The notes: generated from the sequence alone by a model not told the origin. A stretch of 64,000 bases of DNA from an uncultured Acidobacteriota bacterium (GCA_903832055.1 CAILAC010000017.1:124001-188000); one strand, 5' to 3'; positions 8,261 through 16,867 are shown, counted from the stretch's first letter. Numbers and translations: made by a program.

Positions 8261-8431
8261 CTAATCGGTCATCCGCATTTCGGGGCGCTCGTGCTCCAGA
8301 ATCGCACTTGAAACCCGGCCACTCGTCTTGGGTGCATGGCTCTGCCGAGTCTTCTGCTGTTGATGTTGTTGATGTTGTTGACCATGATCTTTCTGGTCCT
8401 GCTTGCTGACGCGAACTTTCGAATTTTTCAT
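8261..8431 (-). CDS. Small His/Gln-rich hypothetical protein
   Basis: 56 aa from the ATG at 8431; the ORF-track version adds 13 residues ahead of it. A strong AAGGAG sits 8 nt upstream, which supports real translation. The sequence is basic and polar: KVRVSKQDQKDHGQQHQQHQ, then a TSGRVSSAILEHERPEM segment. It has no signal peptide or membrane segment. The upstream 130 bp is AT-rich, unlike its surroundings, and carries a perfect inverted repeat (8478-8497). The function is not recognised. The low-complexity QQHQQHQQQ could arise from triplet-repeat expansion. Confidence 0.6.
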   Translation of the reverse strand: MKNSKVRVSKQDQKDHGQQHQQHQQQKTRQSHAPKTSGRVSSAILEHERPEMRMTD

Positions 8432-8477
8432 AGGTGGTACTCCTTCCGAAAAAGAATATACTCCACACAAATCACAA

Positions 8478-8497
8478 ACGTCTACCGCAATAGACGT
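8478..8497. promoter_or_regulatory. Inverted repeat ACGTCTA-N6-TAGACGT before the small His/Gln-rich gene
   Basis: A perfect 7-bp inverted repeat with a six-base centre lies about 47 nt upstream of the start codon at 8431. It sits in a strongly AT-rich stretch that also contains a TATATT-like hexamer between the repeat and the gene. It is likely an operator or promoter-associated element. Confidence 0.45.
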
Positions 8498-8560
8498 AAA
8501 GAATCAATAAGTATTTGAAAATAATTCCTTATACGAAGCATTATTTACCCTCTATACCTC

Positions 8561-9310
8561 TCAACTGCGCGCAGAAAACGCAGTCTCCCCTCTCTCCGTG
8601 TCCGCCGGGAACACTCGGTACTCAAGGCTCATCCGATTGCGGCTCATCTCCGGCCGCTCGTGGGTCCGGTGCAGCACGCTGTTCAAGAAGATCAATCCGT
8701 CGCCCAACTCCAGCTCTGGCACCCAAAACTGCCTCGCAGAAAAGCGCTGGCGCAGCGCCGCATCTTCAAGTTCGGTGAAATGCAAAAGCCCCGGCTGGCG
8801 GCCGAGGATGAATTCCAAACCCGGGCTGTCGACGCCGCAGGCCGCAAGCGGAATCCAGCAGGTCACTAGCTCGGTCATGGCAACATTCGCTACCGGTTCC
8901 AGCGGAAACCGCACCCCCAGCGCGCCATCCTGATGCCAGTTTTGTCGCCGGCTACCGGTCCCCGCCGTATGGCATGGCGCAAACTTCTTCCGCACCCACG
9001 ATTGCTCTGGATTGCATTGCCACCCGCCACCCAGCGCTTCGGTGAACAGATCGCCCAGCCCCGGCAACTTCACAGGCGCAAGCAGGTCGTCCAGGCTTCC
9101 TAAGCCAAAATCCGTCAGCGCCCTGAGAAGAACGGAGTGAGAATAAACGTTGAACCTGTATCCCTCGGGAAGCGCAGCCCCAGCCGCAACTGCCTCAAAG
9201 CACCGGTCCGCAGCGGCATGCAGCGAAGCAAGGGCCTCCACAGGGAAGTATCCACGCAAAAGCGCGATGCCGGTCTCCCGCAATTGCGCCGCCGCATGCC
9301 CAGTCGCCAT
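8561..9310 (-). CDS. Phytanoyl-CoA dioxygenase (PhyH)-like protein
   Basis: 249 aa. The N-terminus LRETGIALLRGYFPVEALASL is the usual opening of PhyH-like Fe(II)/2-oxoglutarate dioxygenases. An HxD metal pair appears in QNWHQDGALGV and a distal histidine in LNSVLHRTH, about 85 residues later, with a following arginine-rich RNRMSLEYRV that could bind 2-oxoglutarate. It is expected to be a cytosolic hydroxylase of an unidentified small molecule. It lies 37 nt downstream of the dTDP-glucose dehydratase gene on the same strand, so the two may be co-transcribed, although a link with sugar metabolism is only suggested by position. Confidence 0.75.
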   Translation of the reverse strand: MATGHAAAQLRETGIALLRGYFPVEALASLHAAADRCFEAVAAGAALPEGYRFNVYSHSVLLRALTDFGLGSLDDLLAPVKLPGLGDLFTEALGGGWQCNPEQSWVRKKFAPCHTAGTGSRRQNWHQDGALGVRFPLEPVANVAMTELVTCWIPLAACGVDSPGLEFILGRQPGLLHFTELEDAALRQRFSARQFWVPELELGDGLIFLNSVLHRTHERPEMSRNRMSLEYRVFPADTERGETAFSARS

Positions 9311-9347
9311 GCCGAACCTCCTGAACAGAACGGTCCGAAGGTCCTGG

Positions 9348-10427
9348 TTACCGTGCCCCGTAGTTCGTATCCATCCACTTCAGATACTCGCCCGACGTCA
9401 CTTCCTGCACCCATGCCTGGTTGTCCAGATACCAGCGCACCGTCTTGCGCAGGCCCGTCGCAAACGTCTCTTTCGGCTTCCAGCCCAGCTCCCGCTCCGC
9501 CTTCGTCGCATTAATGGCATAGCGCCTGTCATGACCCGGCCGGTCGGTCACATACGTCAGCAGCTGCGCATGCGGCCGGTGCGGCGAATCCGGCAAAAAC
9601 TCGTCCAGCAGCGCGCACAGCATTTGCACCGTGTCCAGATTCGCCTGCTCGTTCCAGCCGCCAATATTGTAGGTCTGCCCCGGAACACCCTTTTCCAGTG
9701 CCACCCGCAGCGCCGCCGCATGGTCGCCCACATACAGCCAGTCACGCACCTGCATTCCGTCGCCATAGATCGGCAGCGGCTTGCCGTGCAGCGCCCGGTC
9801 CAGCACCAGTGGCAACAGCTTCTCAGGGAACTGCAACGGCCCATAGTTATTCGAGCAGTTCGTCACAATCGCTGGAAACCCATAGCTCTTGCCCCACGCC
9901 CGTACCAGCAGATCACTCGAAGCCTTCGATGCCGCATAGGGCGAATTCGGCTTGAACGCAAAATGCTCCTCAAACGGAGCGTCGCCCGGCTTCAGCGAGC
10001 CAAATACCTCGTCCGTCGAAACATGCAGAAAACGGAACCTGGCCCGGTCCTCGGCATCCAGTTTGTCCAGATAGGCACGCGCCGCTTCAAGCAACACAAA
10101 CGTGCCATTGATGTTGGTCGCCAAAAAGTCGCCCGGCCCCACCAGCGAACGGTCCACGTGGCTCTCGGCAGCCAGGTGCACAATCGCGCGCGGAGAGAAC
10201 TCCGCCAGCAGCTTGTCCACCAGTGCCCGGTCCTGAATGTCGCCGCGCACAAAGTGGTAGCCAGGGTTGTCGGCAATCGGCTGCAGATTGCGCAGGTTTC
10301 CTGCGTAGGTGAGCTTGTCAAGGTTGACCAGCGGCGTACCGACCTCAGCAAACCAGTCGAGCACAAAGTGCGACCCGATAAATCCGGCGCCGCCCGTCAC
10401 GAGAATGGGGGATTCGTTCGTAAGCAT
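9348..10427 (-). CDS. rfbB: dTDP-glucose 4,6-dehydratase
   Basis: 359 aa, normal for the family. It has the Rossmann motif TGGAGFIGSHF at the N-terminus, HLAAESHVDRSL, HVSTDEVFGSL (catalytic Thr-Asp-Glu triad), YAASKASSDLLVR with Tyr164 and Lys168, and the GDGMQVRDWLYV segment that binds the nucleotide sugar. It converts dTDP-D-glucose to dTDP-4-keto-6-deoxyglucose, the branch point for rhamnose and other deoxysugars of surface polysaccharides. The other rml genes are not adjacent. A TACACT hexamer 7 nt before the ATG could be a -10 box giving an almost leaderless transcript; GGGG in the gap could otherwise serve as a weak ribosome site. Confidence 0.95.
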   Translation of the reverse strand: MLTNESPILVTGGAGFIGSHFVLDWFAEVGTPLVNLDKLTYAGNLRNLQPIADNPGYHFVRGDIQDRALVDKLLAEFSPRAIVHLAAESHVDRSLVGPGDFLATNINGTFVLLEAARAYLDKLDAEDRARFRFLHVSTDEVFGSLKPGDAPFEEHFAFKPNSPYAASKASSDLLVRAWGKSYGFPAIVTNCSNNYGPLQFPEKLLPLVLDRALHGKPLPIYGDGMQVRDWLYVGDHAAALRVALEKGVPGQTYNIGGWNEQANLDTVQMLCALLDEFLPDSPHRPHAQLLTYVTDRPGHDRRYAINATKAERELGWKPKETFATGLRKTVRWYLDNQAWVQEVTSGEYLKWMDTNYGAR

Positions 10428-10510
10428 CGACCCCAGTGTAATGCCCTAAGCCGTCAGAGGCGATACCCGTTTTGGGTAACTGCCTGACTCCATCCGCAGC
10501 TTTGCCTTTT

Positions 10511-10586
10511 GCTGTCATTCCCCGAAACATCCGTCCCGCCCCCGGCTGAGGCCTTGCTTTTCACACTCACACTCCACACTCACACT
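10511..10586. repeat. Dispersed repeat: TGTCATTCCCC half and CTTTTCACACTCACAC tail
   Basis: A degenerate GCTGTCATTCCCCGAA (from 10510) and, 30 nt on, CTTTTCACACTCACACTCC followed by a further ACACTCACACT. The same combination recurs at 16868-16918 and 19239-19298, always on this strand. Confidence 0.6.
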
Positions 10587-10592
10587 AGCTCC

Positions 10593-10626
10593 AAACAAAA
10601 AAGGGCCCCCGACCGTGTCGGGGGCC
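10593..10626 (-). terminator. Rho-independent terminator of the OmpA-like gene
   Basis: On the minus strand GGCCCCCGAC-acg-GTCGGGGGCC is followed by CTTTTTTG, a perfect 10-bp GC-rich stem plus T-run. It lies 100 nt after the stop of the OmpA-like gene; a second small hairpin (CTCTCG/CGAGAG) lies between them. Confidence 0.8.
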
Positions 10627-10725
10627 AAGTTGCCTTGGTTCTCTCGTGTTGCGAGAGCTTGGTTGGCGGCCTACAGCCGGGGGGCCGGTCGGCGCGGGAA
10701 TAGCCTCGGGGGAGTGGCTGCGACT

Positions 10726-11622
10726 TTACGGCCGCTCCGCACCAGACTGGGATGGGGATAACCGGGGGGTGCTCCCATCCTGTGCCGCCAAACTGTTTTC
10801 CATCAACCGTAGTTCTACGTAGCTGGTCCGAACCGGCTTGGCTTTCACATCGCCAGTGGTTTCGGTTGCCGGGACATTGTTTGCCACATTGCCCAGCGCT
10901 ACGGAGTGCATACGGTAGACGGGAATCTCATGTTGGGTTACGAGGTAGCGCTTCACCGCTTCCGCCAGCTTGCCTGAGTTCTGAATGCCAACGCTGCCCG
11001 CTCCCGGTGCGTGTGCCTCAACCTCAAGCAGATAGCCCTGGTGACCAGTCAGCTTGGTCGCCAGATCGTCCAGTTGCTCCTTCGCGGCGGCTGAAAGAAC
11101 CAGCGAACCGTTTTTGAAGGCGATTGAAACCGTGTTCTTCTCGGCATACTTGTCGAGTCCGTTGACCGTGCCATTCAACTGGTCAACTTTGCCAGTCGCC
11201 TGCACCGCGATGGTGCCTGCCTTGCCAGCCTGTTCACCGGCAGCCGTCGCAACCTGGTTCGCCTGGTCTGCGGTCGTCTGCGCCTTGTTGATGCCGACCT
11301 GGGCGCGGCTATCAACATCCTTGATGTCGCGGCTGTTCTTGGCCGTAACTTCGTCCAACTCATTCAACTGACCCTTGATCGGGTCCAGCCGTCTGTTCAC
11401 CCACTTCTTGCGTGCAAAGGGGTTGACCTTGCCCCAGAACCCTTCCTTCGGCGGCGCGCTCAGACTAGTCTGAGGTGCGGGGGAGGGCTGCGTCACCGAA
11501 GGAGTGGGGTTGCTGGTTCCATCCGCAGTCTGTGCGACCGCAGAAATTGAGAGTGCAGATGCCAGCGCTAAAAGTGCGCATAGGCTTGGGGAAGTTCTGC
11601 GAATTGTTGCGTAAACAGTCAT
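10726..11622 (-). CDS. OmpA-like envelope protein with coiled-coil central region
   Basis: 298 aa from the ATG at 11622 (GGAG 9 nt upstream). An N-terminal signal peptide (LCALLALASALSISAVAQT) is followed by a Pro/Thr/Ser linker, a short GFWGKVNPFARKKWVNRRL segment, and a roughly 80-residue alanine/glutamine-rich helical stretch that may form a coiled coil. The last 110 residues resemble an OmpA C-terminal fold: SLVLSAAAKEQLDDLATKL, LLEVEAHAPGAGS, and a helix AEAVKRYLVTQHEIPVYRMH before a final beta strand. The usual peptidoglycan-binding Asp/Arg pair is not clearly conserved. It probably links the outer membrane to the wall or lies in the periplasm. The function is inferred from fold only. 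Confidence 0.65.
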   Translation of the reverse strand: MTVYATIRRTSPSLCALLALASALSISAVAQTADGTSNPTPSVTQPSPAPQTSLSAPPKEGFWGKVNPFARKKWVNRRLDPIKGQLNELDEVTAKNSRDIKDVDSRAQVGINKAQTTADQANQVATAAGEQAGKAGTIAVQATGKVDQLNGTVNGLDKYAEKNTVSIAFKNGSLVLSAAAKEQLDDLATKLTGHQGYLLEVEAHAPGAGSVGIQNSGKLAEAVKRYLVTQHEIPVYRMHSVALGNVANNVPATETTGDVKAKPVRTSYVELRLMENSLAAQDGSTPRLSPSQSGAERP

Positions 11623-11911
11623 AAGATGACTCCAGATTCTTTTCATCTTTGAGGGACTCAATTGTCCTGGCAAAGTGAAGTGGGTCGTGCCCGCTTGCCC
11701 TCCTATATTGCAATGGCCATGCCAAACCGTGTGACAGCGCCATGAATTCATCATGACCAATGAAATCAACACTTTGCACATGTTTTCAGCGATTGGGAGT
11801 GGAGTTGGAAACCGATTTGGCCCACGGGAGGGGTGTAGTTTTTGCCAAAGCGTGTAATTCTTACCGAGTAAATGCGGCTAGCCTCGCGGGGAGCCCCGTC
11901 GAGAAGAAGAT

Positions 11912-12451
11912 TTACTTCGATTCAACCCGCAAGACGCGGATCTCCGGCATCGCCCCGGCCCAGTCTGCGGAGACCGAATCGAAGATCAGGCGGAAGTCCT
12001 GCTCGCCACCCGGCTTCAGCGGCGCCACCGAAACCGGCTCCGTATCTATATAGGGGTCGCGCGTGCGAATCAGCGTAAGCGGCATGGTCTCGTTCTGCGC
12101 CACCTTCTGCGCATAATCGTGAAACAGCACCTGCACGGTAATCCCCGTAACCGTCCGTGGCCCCGCATTGGCAATGTGCCCATCAATATACATAACCTTG
12201 CCGCCGGCTAGATTGGTCGATTCGCTCATGGCGATGTTTGAGAGCGTAAGACTGCTCGCATACGGGTCAACCGGCGCGTTGATTGGCGTCACGGCAGCAG
12301 CGCCCCCGGCTGGCTTGGGACGACCCCCAACCAGCAAGCCCACGGCAACCACAACAATCACCAGTCCGGCAGCAACGGCCAGCGGCAGCCAGTTGCGCTC
12401 GGCAGCGGGTTCAGTACCGGATGGGACTTCAGGCGTAGGGTCAGCGCTCAC
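11912..12451 (-). CDS. DUF2393-like single-pass membrane protein
   Basis: 179 aa. A short proline/glutamate-rich cytoplasmic N-terminus precedes one strong transmembrane segment (WLPLAVAAGLVIVVVAVGLL). The extracytoplasmic part is beta-rich: VMYIDGHIANAGPRTVTGIT, VQVLFHDYAQKV, then PLTLIRTRDPYIDTEPVSVAPL and an ending FRLIFDSVSADWAGAMPEIRVLRVE. The pattern of a second strand that extends or contrasts a first, with AxPLKPGG between, resembles DUF2393 or FxLYD-type beta-sandwich proteins. No function is known. The gene stands alone. Confidence 0.6.
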   Translation of the reverse strand: MSADPTPEVPSGTEPAAERNWLPLAVAAGLVIVVVAVGLLVGGRPKPAGGAAAVTPINAPVDPYASSLTLSNIAMSESTNLAGGKVMYIDGHIANAGPRTVTGITVQVLFHDYAQKVAQNETMPLTLIRTRDPYIDTEPVSVAPLKPGGEQDFRLIFDSVSADWAGAMPEIRVLRVESK

Positions 12452-12724
12452 ATCGCAAATTCTACACCGTTACCTGCGGGCATTTTGAATTGAAAAATTC
12501 CCCGCCCCACAGTCATTCCTGCTCATGATTCAAATGCAATCCGGCGATAGCTTGAGTACGTACCTCAAGTGAACTCAACGCGGGCTTCGCCCCATCGCTT
12601 TACCCACAGAACATCTACGCAATCAATCAACAAATTCGACGCCACAAAGAGACCACTAGTTGGAACTGCCCCGCCGCCGTAAGCGTACCAATCACTGATG
12701 GACTTGCCAGAAAGGAACCAAGAG

Positions 12725-12910
12725 ATGCCCGCCACACATTGCACAGCATCGCCCTGCATGGAGATTCCAGATCAGGCAATCTCGGCCATCACCTCAGCTG
12801 CAGCTTCACCTGCGATAGGCGAAGCAGAGCAACAGATCGGGCATTTGTTTTATCAAGTGGCAGTCGTCGTGGCCGTGCTGCTCTTCCTCATCAGCTTCTG
12901 GTCTTGCTGA
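12725..12910 (+). CDS. Small hypothetical protein with C-terminal membrane anchor
   Basis: 61 aa from the ATG at 12725 (AGGAA about 10 nt upstream). A polar, alanine-rich N-terminal half (with two cysteines) leads to one hydrophobic segment, FYQVAVVVAVLLFLISFW, ending two residues before the stop. This tail-anchor topology is unlikely by chance, but there is no recognised family. The gene ends 8 nt before the convergent DnaC-like gene. It could also be a spurious ORF. Confidence 0.4.
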   Translation: MPATHCTASPCMEIPDQAISAITSAAASPAIGEAEQQIGHLFYQVAVVVAVLLFLISFWSC

Positions 12911-12918
12911 ACCACGTC

Positions 12919-13680
12919 TCACCCAAACCGCGCGCGCCCGGCTCCCTGGCGAAAATCCCCACCCGTCATCTCTACCCGAACACACATTTCCGTCAGGCGC
13001 GAACGCATTCGTTCGCCAATGCGGTCTCCGAGAGTCTCTTCGCGAGCGGCGCGCTGGGCCGGCGCCAGGCCGGTTCCGGCTGGCGGCAGGTCAGGATAAT
13101 TTGTCGTAATGATCGTCGTCCGCTTGTCGTTGTAACGGGTGTTCAAAATAAGCGCAACCGTATCCCACACCCAGTCCGTCGGCTTTTGCGCTCCCAGCTC
13201 ATCGAGGACGAGTACTTCCGCCTCAAATACCGGCTTCAACACATCCAGCTCCGTTGAATGTACTGATGGGTTATAGCTGTGTTGAATCTGCTTCAGAAGC
13301 TCTCGGTAATCAACAAACAGCCCCTGCGCGCCCCGCTCATCAACCAGCGCCATCAGCAGGCCCACCGCCAGATGCGTCTTGCCTACCCCGATTGACCCCG
13401 TCAGCAGCAGGCCGCGCCCATCCGTTTCGACCGGATAAGCATCCACAAACCGCCGCGCCGTCATATGCGCCTGGCGCATCGATGCGTCGGCCCCGCGAAA
13501 GCCCGTCTCGTAGCTGTCCAGCGTGCAGTGCTCATAGCGCTTGGGAATGCGCGAGGCCACAATGCGGTGGCTGCTCCGTGCCGCCTGCTGGCAATCGCAC
13601 ATTCGCGCCGCCCGCCGCCCGGCCGCATCGACTGTCAGCACCATCCCCGTCCCATCGCATTTGACGCAAACATCATTCAT
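12919..13680 (-). CDS. DnaC/DnaI-like AAA+ ATPase with N-terminal zinc finger
   Basis: 253 aa. The N-terminus has CVKCDGTG and CDCQQ, a four-cysteine zinc-binding pattern as in DnaI-type helicase loaders. The ATPase core follows: GLLLTGSIGVGKTHLAV (Walker A), EAEVLVLDELGAQ (Walker B), a sensor-type TTIITTNYPDL, and GERMRSRLTEMC with the arginine finger region. Such proteins load or remodel the replicative helicase DnaB, or are the ATP-binding subunit of IS21-type elements. No transposase lies beside it, which favours the helicase-loader role, but this is not proven by sequence alone. Confidence 0.8.
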   Translation of the reverse strand: MNDVCVKCDGTGMVLTVDAAGRRAARMCDCQQAARSSHRIVASRIPKRYEHCTLDSYETGFRGADASMRQAHMTARRFVDAYPVETDGRGLLLTGSIGVGKTHLAVGLLMALVDERGAQGLFVDYRELLKQIQHSYNPSVHSTELDVLKPVFEAEVLVLDELGAQKPTDWVWDTVALILNTRYNDKRTTIITTNYPDLPPAGTGLAPAQRAAREETLGDRIGERMRSRLTEMCVRVEMTGGDFRQGAGRARFG

Positions 13681-13743
13681 CGCTCTACCAGCCTAGCGCA
13701 GAACGCCCGCCGCCGTCGTTTACGTCAATTCGTTTACGTCGCT

Positions 13744-14169
13744 TCAGTACGGTGGCGCAATCGGATTCGGCGGCATATAGCCAGCAACGCCCTTGGGATT
13801 GGGCCCATACTCGTTCGTCCCTGGTTCGCTATCGAGCAGATGAAACACGAGGAGAATGATTCCGCCAAAAAACGGAACCAGCCCGATCAAAAGCCACCAG
13901 CCGCTGCGGCCCGTATCATGCAGTCGGCGTATACCTACCGCCAGCGATGGCACCAGTACTCCGAGCCAATAGAGCCCGAAAACTCCAGTAAACAAAATAA
14001 TGAATAAGTGACGCAGCGCTGACGGAAGCACCGCCCCGACAATGCCAACGACAGTAAAAAACACAAATCCAATCAGCGCATTGAACAATGCAAAAAACCA
14101 GTACTCTTTGCGCCGCGCTCGACCTTGAAAATCCGAATACTTGCGAATTACTTCGAAATACCATTCCAT
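13744..14169 (-). CDS. DUF805 membrane protein
   Basis: 141 aa from the ATG at 14169, which has AGGAG 7 nt upstream; a nearer ATG at 14175 is too close to the Shine-Dalgarno. The N-terminal MEWYFEVIRKYSDFQGRARR and the central LVPSLAVGIRRLHDTGRSGWW are the DUF805 (YhaH-like) signatures. Four hydrophobic segments indicate a small polytopic inner-membrane protein. The ending is proline-rich. Its role is unknown. The gene is divergent from the fused membrane/spermidine-synthase gene and shares with it a 225-bp intergenic region. Confidence 0.85.
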   Translation of the reverse strand: MEWYFEVIRKYSDFQGRARRKEYWFFALFNALIGFVFFTVVGIVGAVLPSALRHLFIILFTGVFGLYWLGVLVPSLAVGIRRLHDTGRSGWWLLIGLVPFFGGIILLVFHLLDSEPGTNEYGPNPKGVAGYMPPNPIAPPY

Positions 14170-14382
14170 GGGCATTCTCCTTGCGAAGCCGCACTGATGA
14201 GCGCAGCGGTAAGTTTTCATGTTTTGGGGCGCAGCAAGGCTAGCACAGACGTGAAAGAACTTCCGAGAAAAATTTCAGCGTTCCCGCTGCCTACACGAGA
14301 TCAGTTACCGGCAATTTCTCCGGGGCGGGTGAATCACAAAAGTTTGCACCAAAATTCCCGCCCGGGCCCTGGCCCACTCCGC

Positions 14383-14388
14383 TATAAA
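14383..14388 (+). promoter_or_regulatory. TATAAA -10 box 6 nt before the start codon
   Basis: TATAAA ends 6 nt before the ATG at 14395, and no Shine-Dalgarno is present, so transcription would begin close to or at the start codon. No convincing -35 hexamer is seen at the right distance. Confidence 0.4.
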
Positions 14389-14394
14389 TATCGG

Positions 14395-16458
14395 ATGTCC
14401 CGCCCGGCCTCAATGCGGCTCCTCTTTGCTGCCGCCATCTTTCTCGCCGCCTTCCTGCTCTTTCTCCTCGAGCCGATGGCCGCCAAGCAGTTGCTGCCCA
14501 TCTTTGGCGGCTCCTCTGCCGTGTGGATCACCTGTCTCGTCTTCTTTCAATCCGCCCTGCTCGCCGGCTACGCTTATGCTCACTGGCAGACGCAGCGCTC
14601 CGGGCCGACCAGCCGCCGTATGCACCTCGGGCTGCTGGCCGCCGCCACCACTGTCGCCGGAGTTTTCGCCTTTCACCACCCCGCCCCCGGCGCCACAACC
14701 ACAGATCCGGCCCTCGCCATCTTCGCCGCGCTCGGACTCTTCATCGGCCTGCCATTTCTCGCGCTCAGCTCCTCCACCCCGCTCCTGCAATTCTGGCTCG
14801 CATGCGTCGACGCCGGTCGCGTTCCCTATTGGCTCTTCGCCCTCTCAAATTTCGCCTCCCTGCTCGCTCTCGGACTCTATCCCACGCTCATTGAGCCTTA
14901 TCTGTCGCTTCAGCAGCAGCGCATCGGCTGGGCCCTCGGCTTCGCAGTCTTCGCTCTGCTCTTTGCCTTTCTCACCTGGAAAACTCGCGGCGCGACTCTG
15001 CCCTCCTCCTCCCCCGCACGCGATGAATCCGGCCTGCCTCCAACCCCACTCAGCCATAAGCTCCTCTGGCTGCTCCTGCCCATGGGCGCTGCCATGCAAC
15101 TCAGCGCCGTCACCAGCTACCTCACCGCCAACATTGCCGCAATCCCCCTGCTCTGGATTCTGCCCCTCGCCGTCTACCTCATCACCCTCATTCTCGCCTT
15201 CCAGTTCCCTCAACTCGCCCACCGCTGGCTCGTGATGCGCCTCATGGCCGTCATGCTGGCCTGCCTTGGATATGTGCTTACCAAAGTTGACCAGTCGCTG
15301 CCCGTCCGCAACGGCATCCTCTTTTTCCTCCTTGAACTCTTCATCGCATGCCTCTTCTGCCACACAGAGGCCTACGACCTGCGCCCCAAACGCCCCTCCG
15401 AGAGCACCCTCTTCTACCTCCTTTTCGCCGCCGGCGGAGCCCTCGGCTCCTTCTTCATCGGAATTGCTGCGCCCATGCTCTTCCGCTTCAACTACGACCT
15501 CGCGCTCGCATTCCTGGTCACCGCCCTGCTCGCCTTGGCCGTGGCCTGGCCCAGCGGCTGGGGACCACGCCTGCTCTGGGTCACCGCCAGCGGCGGTATG
15601 CTCGTTCTTGTGGCCTTCATGCAAATCGCCTATCAGCGCGACACTCCCGTAGCGGTCAGGAATTTCTACGGCAGCCTCCGCGTCAAGCAGTCCCTCGGCT
15701 ATCCCGGAGCCGTCATCCGCACCCTCAGCAATGGCAACATCCAGCACGGCACACAAATCTTTTCCACCGAACTCGCCCACACCCCCACCACCTACTACGC
15801 CCCCGATTCCGGCGTCGGCCTTGCTCTCAACCAATGCTGTACCGGCCCCGAATCTGTCCCCCGGCCCCGCCACGTCGGCGTCATCGGACTCGGCGCCGGC
15901 ACCCTGGCCGCCTACGCCCGGGCGGGTGATCAGTTGCGCTTCTACGAAATCAACCCCGCCGTCGCCCCCATCGCCCACAATCTCTTCACGTACATGCGCG
16001 ACGCCACCCAGGCCGGCGCATCGATCTCCGTCGTCGAGGGCGATGCCCGCACCTCCCTCGCCACCGAACCGCCCCAGAACTTCGACATCCTCGTCGTCGA
16101 CGCCTTCTCCGGCGACGCCATCCCCCTGCACCTGCTCACCGCCGAGGCCCTCGAAATCTACAAGAAGCACCTCGCCCCCGCAGGCATCCTCGCCATCCAC
16201 ATCTCCAACCAGCACGTCGACCTCGAACCCGTCGTCACCCGCCTCGCCGACTCTGCCGGAATGCAGGCCATGCGCGTCTCCAGCCCCATCAACGAGAGCC
16301 GCGGCGAGTTCTCCGCCACCTGGATGCTCCTCAGCGCCGACAACCGCTTCTTCACCATCCCCGAAGTCTTCAACCACGCCAGCAAGCCGCGCCGCAACGA
16401 CGCCCTCCGCCTGTGGACCGACGACTACTCAAGCCTCATGCCCGTCATACGCTGGTAA
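14395..16458 (+). CDS. Fused membrane transporter-like / spermidine synthase-like protein
   Basis: 687 aa from the ATG at 14395. The ORF-track start at 14125 would overlap the divergent DUF805 gene and adds 90 untypical residues. Residues 1-390 contain about ten hydrophobic segments, opening LFAAAIFLAAFLLFLLEPM with an early AKQLLPIFGGSSAVW motif characteristic of this fused family. The C-terminal 230 residues form a spermidine-synthase-like Rossmann domain: HVGVIGLGAGTLAAYA (SAM-binding), RFYEINPAV, VVEGDARTSL and FDILVVDAFSGDAIPLHLL. The aminopropyltransferase active-site Asp lies in the DAFSGD segment. The role is unknown; a combined transport and amine-modifying function is only inferred. 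It converges on nothing and precedes rpmE. Confidence 0.8.
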   Translation: MSRPASMRLLFAAAIFLAAFLLFLLEPMAAKQLLPIFGGSSAVWITCLVFFQSALLAGYAYAHWQTQRSGPTSRRMHLGLLAAATTVAGVFAFHHPAPGATTTDPALAIFAALGLFIGLPFLALSSSTPLLQFWLACVDAGRVPYWLFALSNFASLLALGLYPTLIEPYLSLQQQRIGWALGFAVFALLFAFLTWKTRGATLPSSSPARDESGLPPTPLSHKLLWLLLPMGAAMQLSAVTSYLTANIAAIPLLWILPLAVYLITLILAFQFPQLAHRWLVMRLMAVMLACLGYVLTKVDQSLPVRNGILFFLLELFIACLFCHTEAYDLRPKRPSESTLFYLLFAAGGALGSFFIGIAAPMLFRFNYDLALAFLVTALLALAVAWPSGWGPRLLWVTASGGMLVLVAFMQIAYQRDTPVAVRNFYGSLRVKQSLGYPGAVIRTLSNGNIQHGTQIFSTELAHTPTTYYAPDSGVGLALNQCCTGPESVPRPRHVGVIGLGAGTLAAYARAGDQLRFYEINPAVAPIAHNLFTYMRDATQAGASISVVEGDARTSLATEPPQNFDILVVDAFSGDAIPLHLLTAEALEIYKKHLAPAGILAIHISNQHVDLEPVVTRLADSAGMQAMRVSSPINESRGEFSATWMLLSADNRFFTIPEVFNHASKPRRNDALRLWTDDYSSLMPVIRW

Positions 16459-16475
16459 AAGCCTCTTGCATCCAA

Positions 16476-16504
16476 TTGCCTTTCAGCTGAATCCAAGGTA
16501 GACT
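16476..16504 (+). promoter_or_regulatory. Sigma-70-type promoter of rpmE
   Basis: TTGCCT (16476-16481) and TAGACT (16499-16504) are separated by 17 nt. This lies about 30 nt upstream of the rpmE start and right after the preceding gene, so rpmE need not depend on read-through. Confidence 0.5.
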
Positions 16505-16535
16505 AAGACGATTGCAGGAAAGGTACTTCCAAGTC

Positions 16536-16760
16536 ATGCCGAAGCCAGGAATTCACCCCGCGTACGCCGCCGTTCAGGTCCACTGCTCATGCGGCAACAC
16601 GTTCGAGACGCGTTCGACCCACAAGGGAAAGATCAGCATCGAAATTTGCTCCAACTGCCACCCCTTCTTCACCGGCAAGCAGCGCCTCGTTGACACCGCA
16701 GGCCGTGTCGAGCGCTTCCGCCGCAAGTACGCTGAAAAGGCCGTTCCGGCAGCGAAATAA
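16536..16760 (+). CDS. rpmE: 50S ribosomal protein L31
   Basis: 74 aa from the ATG at 16536, giving [20 protein letters not shown]. The longer ORF-track start at 16512 adds eight residues and is not conserved in this family. CSCG and [12 protein letters not shown] supply the four cysteines of the zinc-binding (type A) L31 form, so it is the C+ version rather than the zinc-independent paralogue. It is a late-assembling protein of the large ribosomal subunit bridging to the small subunit. An AGGAAAGG stretch lies upstream. It has its own predicted promoter and terminator, so it is probably a monocistronic unit. Confidence 0.95.
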   Translation: MPKPGIHPAYAAVQVHCSCGNTFETRSTHKGKISIEICSNCHPFFTGKQRLVDTAGRVERFRRKYAEKAVPAAK

Positions 16761-16782
16761 CTGCCAGCAGTCAGGCACCACC

Positions 16783-16811
16783 AAAGGCCTCCGCTGCGGC
16801 GGGGGCCTTTT
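16783..16811 (+). terminator. Rho-independent terminator after rpmE
   Basis: AAAGGCC-t-CCGC-tgcg-GCGG-g-GGCCTTTT forms a long hairpin with A-run and T-run, 23 nt after the rpmE stop. The pairing allows bidirectional termination. Confidence 0.85.
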
Positions 16812-16867
16812 CGCGCTACCAATCTGCAATCGATTGGAGTCCCAACGATTGCAGTTTTCCAGCGATT

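Noticed and set aside
12919-13680. DnaC-like ATPase as the IstB subunit of an IS21 element
   Set aside because: No IstA transposase or terminal repeats nearby, and the N-terminal zinc finger fits a helicase loader better.
14845-16377. 510-aa minus-strand ORF, Gly/Glu/Asp-rich
   Set aside because: Antisense shadow of the fused membrane/spermidine-synthase gene, whose motifs are clear on the plus strand.
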